A program made the translations under genes and the position numbers. A DNA stretch of 9,035 nt, from the NCBI GenBank assembly GCA_964477295.1, contig CAYZEZ010000203.1, positions 1 through 9,035 on the forward strand, in the 5' to 3' direction. Shown one piece after another: positions 6,277 to 9,035 of this stretch (within the stretch, counting starts at the first letter, position 1; each line of letters starts with the position of its first letter). The DNA comes from CAYZEZ01 sp964477295. Its GTDB lineage: Bacteria; Bacteroidota; Bacteroidia; Bacteroidales; SM23-62. A model generated the notes under the pieces. The model was not told where the DNA came from and made no database searches. It saw only the letters and a program-made list of their open reading frames with translations.

Positions 6277-8907
6277 TTACTGCAGGTTAGATATCCTTGC
6301 TTCCAGCACTCCAATCTTTTTTTCAGCATCTTCCATTTTATGTTTTTCCTTTTCCACTACCTTTGCCGGTGCATTGCTAACAAAGTGCTCATTGTCGAGC
6401 TTTTTCATGACTGATTTCAGAAAACCTTTCATATATTTCAATTCTTCCTGAAGCTTCTTCAATTCCTCTTCGTGATCTGCTTCGCCATCCATCGGGATAT
6501 AAAACTCTATGGATTGTATGCGAAATGAAATAATTCCTTTAATCTCTTCAGTAGTGAAATCTACCTTATCCACATGCCCCAGCTTTTTAAGTACCGGTTC
6601 AAACTGAGGATCATACTGTCCGTTTATGTCTTTTACCACAAGGTGAATAGGTTCCTTGAACGGAATGTTTTTGTCCTTCCGGATATTTCGAATGGCACTA
6701 ACTGCTTCCTTCATCTGCTCACCATTCTTCAGGATAACAGGATCGAATTTCTTTATCACAGGAAAAGGCTGGTTCATAATGGTATCACCTGGTTCACGCT
6801 TATGCAGCAATTGCCATATCTCTTCTGTGATGAATGGCATAAAAGGGTGAAGCAATCTCACCATCGAGTCGAGGAACCCAATGGTTGATCCATACGTTTT
6901 CGGATCCATTGGCTTCTGATATCCCGGCTTAACTGCCTCAAGGTACCAGGCAGAAAATTCATCCCAGAAAAGTCGATATACCGTCATCAGTGCTTCTGAT
7001 ATCCTGTACTTTTTAAATTGGTCGTCGAGCTTGTTGATCCCTTCCTGGATCTTGTTTTTGAACCACTCTACCGCCTGCCTTGTTTCTTCAGGTTGTTCTA
7101 ATGACTGTTCCACATTCCATTGCCTGACCAGGCGGAAGGCATTCCATATCTTATTTCCAAAATTCCTTCCCTGCTCAGGCAGGCTGTCGTCGTATAAAAG
7201 GTCACCCCCGGCAGGAGAGCACAATAACATACCTACACGGACACCATCTGCAGAATATTTTTTAATCAGGTCAAGGGGATTAGGTGAATTGCCAAGGGAT
7301 TTCGACATTCTTCTGCGCTGGTTGTCACGGACAGTACCAGTAAGGTACACATTGTCAAAAGGCCTTTCCCCGGGATATTCATACCCTGCAATGATCATCC
7401 TTGCCACCCAGAAAAATAAAATTTCAGGTGCCGTTACCAGGTCATTTGTCGGGTAATAATATTTGAAGTCGGCATTCTCCGGATTACGGATCCCGTCAAA
7501 GACCGCTATGGGCCACAACCAGGATGAGAACCAGGTATCCAGCACATCCTCCTCCTGCTTCAGGTCCTTTTCGGTTAGCCCGGGATTACCTGTTTTATTC
7601 CTGGCTTTCGCAAGAGCACCTTCAATATCAGCTGCTACCACATATTCATTTTTTCCCCGGATATACCACGCAGGAATCCTTTGTCCCCACCAGAGCTGCC
7701 TTGAAATACACCAGTCTTTAACATTCTCCATCCAGTGCCGGTAGGTATTAATAAATTTATGCGGATGCAACTTAATTTGTCCATTAAGGATATTCTCCAG
7801 GGCCGGTTTTGATATTTCCTTCATCCTGAGGAACCATTGCATCGACAATTTTGGTTCAATTACAGCATCGGTCCGTTCGGAATAGCCTACTTTATTGATA
7901 TATTCTTCAGTTTTTACCAGATGGCCCCTTTTTTCCAGTTCCTTAACTGTTTCTTTACGGGCTACGAACCGGTCCAGTCCTGTAAAAAATTGAGCGGCCT
8001 CACTCAGCGTGCCATCATCATTCAGGATATCTATGGATTCAAGATTATGCCTGATCCCGATCTCATAGTCATTTTCATCATGGGCGGGTGTAATTTTCAG
8101 CGCGCCCGTTCCAAAATCCATGTCCACATAATCATCGGTAATCAGCGGGACAGTTCTTTCGACCAGAGGAATAATTACCTCTTTCCCATGCAGATGGGTA
8201 TACCTCTCATCAATTGGATTAACGGCCACAGCAGTATCTCCCAGGATGGTTTCAGGCCTGGTGGTGGCAATGGTGATCCAATCGTCACTATTTTTAATCC
8301 TGTATCTTACATGGTAAAGCTTTGAATTTTCCTCACGATGGAATACCTCCTCATCGGAAATGGCTGTCTTGGCTTGGGGATCCCAGTTTACCATACGTAC
8401 ACCCCTGTATATCAATCCCTTATTATGCAAATCTACAAATACCTGTATGACACTTTCGTAATAATGAGGATCCATTGTAAAATTGGTCCTTTCCCAATCA
8501 CAGGAGGCACCCAGCTTCTTCAGTTGTTCCAGGATTATTCCCCCATATTTATGTGTCCATTCCCAGGCATGCTCAAGAAATTTTTCCCGTGGCAAATCAT
8601 ATTTATCGATTCCTTCCTCCCTTAGTTTGGCAACCACTTTTGCTTCGGTAGCAATCGAAGCATGGTCGGTACCCGGAACCCAGAGGGCATTTTTCCCTTC
8701 CATCCTATTCCTGCGGATAAGCACATCCTGTATGGTGTTGTTCAGCATATGGCCCATGTGCAGCACCCCGGTAACATTTGGAGGGGGAATAACAATGGTA
8801 AAGGGTTCCCTCTCATCCGGAACAGAACGGAATAATCCCTCGTCGAGCCAGTACTTATACCACCTGTCTTCAGTTTTTGAAGGATCATATTTTGAAGGAA
8901 TATTCAT
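6277..8907 (-). CDS. valS: Valyl-tRNA synthetase ValS
   Basis: ValS is a cytoplasmic class Ia synthetase that charges tRNA-Val with valine and hydrolyses mischarged Thr-tRNA-Val in its CP1 editing domain. The protein has 876 residues, a normal bacterial length. Visible parts in order are PPPNVTGVLHMGH with the HIGH-type motif HMGH at 50-53, GTDHASIATEAKV, the editing-domain blocks ATTRPETILGDTAVAVNP (near 215-230) and FGTGALKITPAHDENDY, the catalytic-core stretches WCISRQLWWGQRIPAW and DTWFSSWLWP, the KMSKS-type loop as RMSKS (533-537), the anticodon-binding helical domain (about 600-750), and a C-terminal coiled-coil arm (about 808-876) typical of ValRS. The ATG at 8907 gives the usual MNIPSKY start; a TTG four codons upstream (8919) is less likely. 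It is convergent with pdxH and shows no frameshift or missing block. Confidence 0.98.
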   Translation of the reverse strand: MNIPSKYDPSKTEDRWYKYWLDEGLFRSVPDEREPFTIVIPPPNVTGVLHMGHMLNNTIQDVLIRRNRMEGKNALWVPGTDHASIATEAKVVAKLREEGIDKYDLPREKFLEHAWEWTHKYGGIILEQLKKLGASCDWERTNFTMDPHYYESVIQVFVDLHNKGLIYRGVRMVNWDPQAKTAISDEEVFHREENSKLYHVRYRIKNSDDWITIATTRPETILGDTAVAVNPIDERYTHLHGKEVIIPLVERTVPLITDDYVDMDFGTGALKITPAHDENDYEIGIRHNLESIDILNDDGTLSEAAQFFTGLDRFVARKETVKELEKRGHLVKTEEYINKVGYSERTDAVIEPKLSMQWFLRMKEISKPALENILNGQIKLHPHKFINTYRHWMENVKDWCISRQLWWGQRIPAWYIRGKNEYVVAADIEGALAKARNKTGNPGLTEKDLKQEEDVLDTWFSSWLWPIAVFDGIRNPENADFKYYYPTNDLVTAPEILFFWVARMIIAGYEYPGERPFDNVYLTGTVRDNQRRRMSKSLGNSPNPLDLIKKYSADGVRVGMLLCSPAGGDLLYDDSLPEQGRNFGNKIWNAFRLVRQWNVEQSLEQPEETRQAVEWFKNKIQEGINKLDDQFKKYRISEALMTVYRLFWDEFSAWYLEAVKPGYQKPMDPKTYGSTIGFLDSMVRLLHPFMPFITEEIWQLLHKREPGDTIMNQPFPVIKKFDPVILKNGEQMKEAVSAIRNIRKDKNIPFKEPIHLVVKDINGQYDPQFEPVLKKLGHVDKVDFTTEEIKGIISFRIQSIEFYIPMDGEADHEEELKKLQEELKYMKGFLKSVMKKLDNEHFVSNAPAKVVEKEKHKMEDAEKKIGVLEARISNLQ

Positions 8908-9035
8908 CGATAGCTGCAATTTTTTATGAAAATTTCCGTAAAAATAGATAATTCAGTGTAAACTCACGTTCTTTGGGGTTGAAATAATAAACTACTATTT
9001 TTATATCGTAAATAGAATTGACATGAACAGATTTG
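8908..9035. other. AT-rich region upstream of valS, nothing definite
   Basis: These 128 nt should contain the valS promoter. On the minus strand, TATTTTTA (plus-strand 8939-8946) is one base off the TAnnTTTG -7 consensus, with no clear -33 partner. A 6-bp inverted repeat (CTATTT at 8995-9000, AAATAG at 9010-9015) is weak and AT-rich. No T-box leader is visible, and I see no ORF or RNA gene. Confidence 0.3.

Noticed and set aside
6912..7004. 13-bp direct repeat GCTTCTGATATCC at 6912-6924 and 6992-7004
   Set aside because: The copies are 80 nt apart, not a multiple of three, and lie in different reading frames of valS, so this is probably coincidence.
8908..8919. TTG start four codons upstream for valS
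   Set aside because: The ATG at 8907 gives the standard MNIPSKY N-terminus, so the TTG is not needed.
7031..8929. Several plus-strand open frames of 90-160 codons opposite valS
   Set aside because: They are antisense to a complete, well-conserved ValRS and show no recognisable protein character.
8995..9015. CTATTT/AAATAG inverted repeat upstream of valS
   Set aside because: It is only 6 bp, AT-rich, with a 9-nt spacer; expected by chance in such sequence.

Overview
This window looks like an ordinary chromosomal segment of a member of the Bacteroidota, probably a Bacteroidales or Marinilabiliales type. The evidence is a DUF4783 protein (a Bacteroidota family), the lack of clear Shine-Dalgarno sequences before most starts, a TAnnTTTG-type promoter element, and the style of the ValRS, RlmH and kinase proteins. 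I see no tRNA or rRNA gene, CRISPR array, insertion sequence, phage gene or broken gene. The lineage is inferred from protein character only.

Layout. Positions 1-3263 are on the minus strand: rlmH (3263-2790), then the N-terminal 913 codons of a very large membrane protein (2741 down to the left edge). This protein is most likely a multi-sensor histidine kinase whose catalytic half lies outside the window. Positions 3264-3417 form a divergent intergenic region with a candidate promoter and a small hairpin. Positions 3418-6229 are a tight plus-strand cluster: a secreted DUF4783 protein, nadC, a YihY/BrkB-family membrane protein and pdxH. The junctions are an 8-nt overlap, a 4-nt gap and a 4-nt overlap, so this is almost certainly one operon. 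Positions 6230-6276 hold a perfect 10-bp stem-loop between convergent genes, probably a shared bidirectional terminator. Positions 8907-6277 are valS on the minus strand, followed by 128 nt of AT-rich upstream DNA.

How the genes fit together. The plus-strand operon joins two cofactor steps, NadC (NAD de novo synthesis) and PdxH (FMN-dependent formation of PLP), with two envelope proteins of unknown role (DUF4783 and YihY). RlmH and ValS are translation functions. The points most worth a second look are the N-terminally short PdxH, which lacks the segment carrying the known active-site lid residues; the periplasmic unknown translationally coupled to nadC; the three-ectodomain sensor protein; and the ATG-AAG-TAA-GTG arrangement at that sensor's start. 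I did not find a convincing new system.
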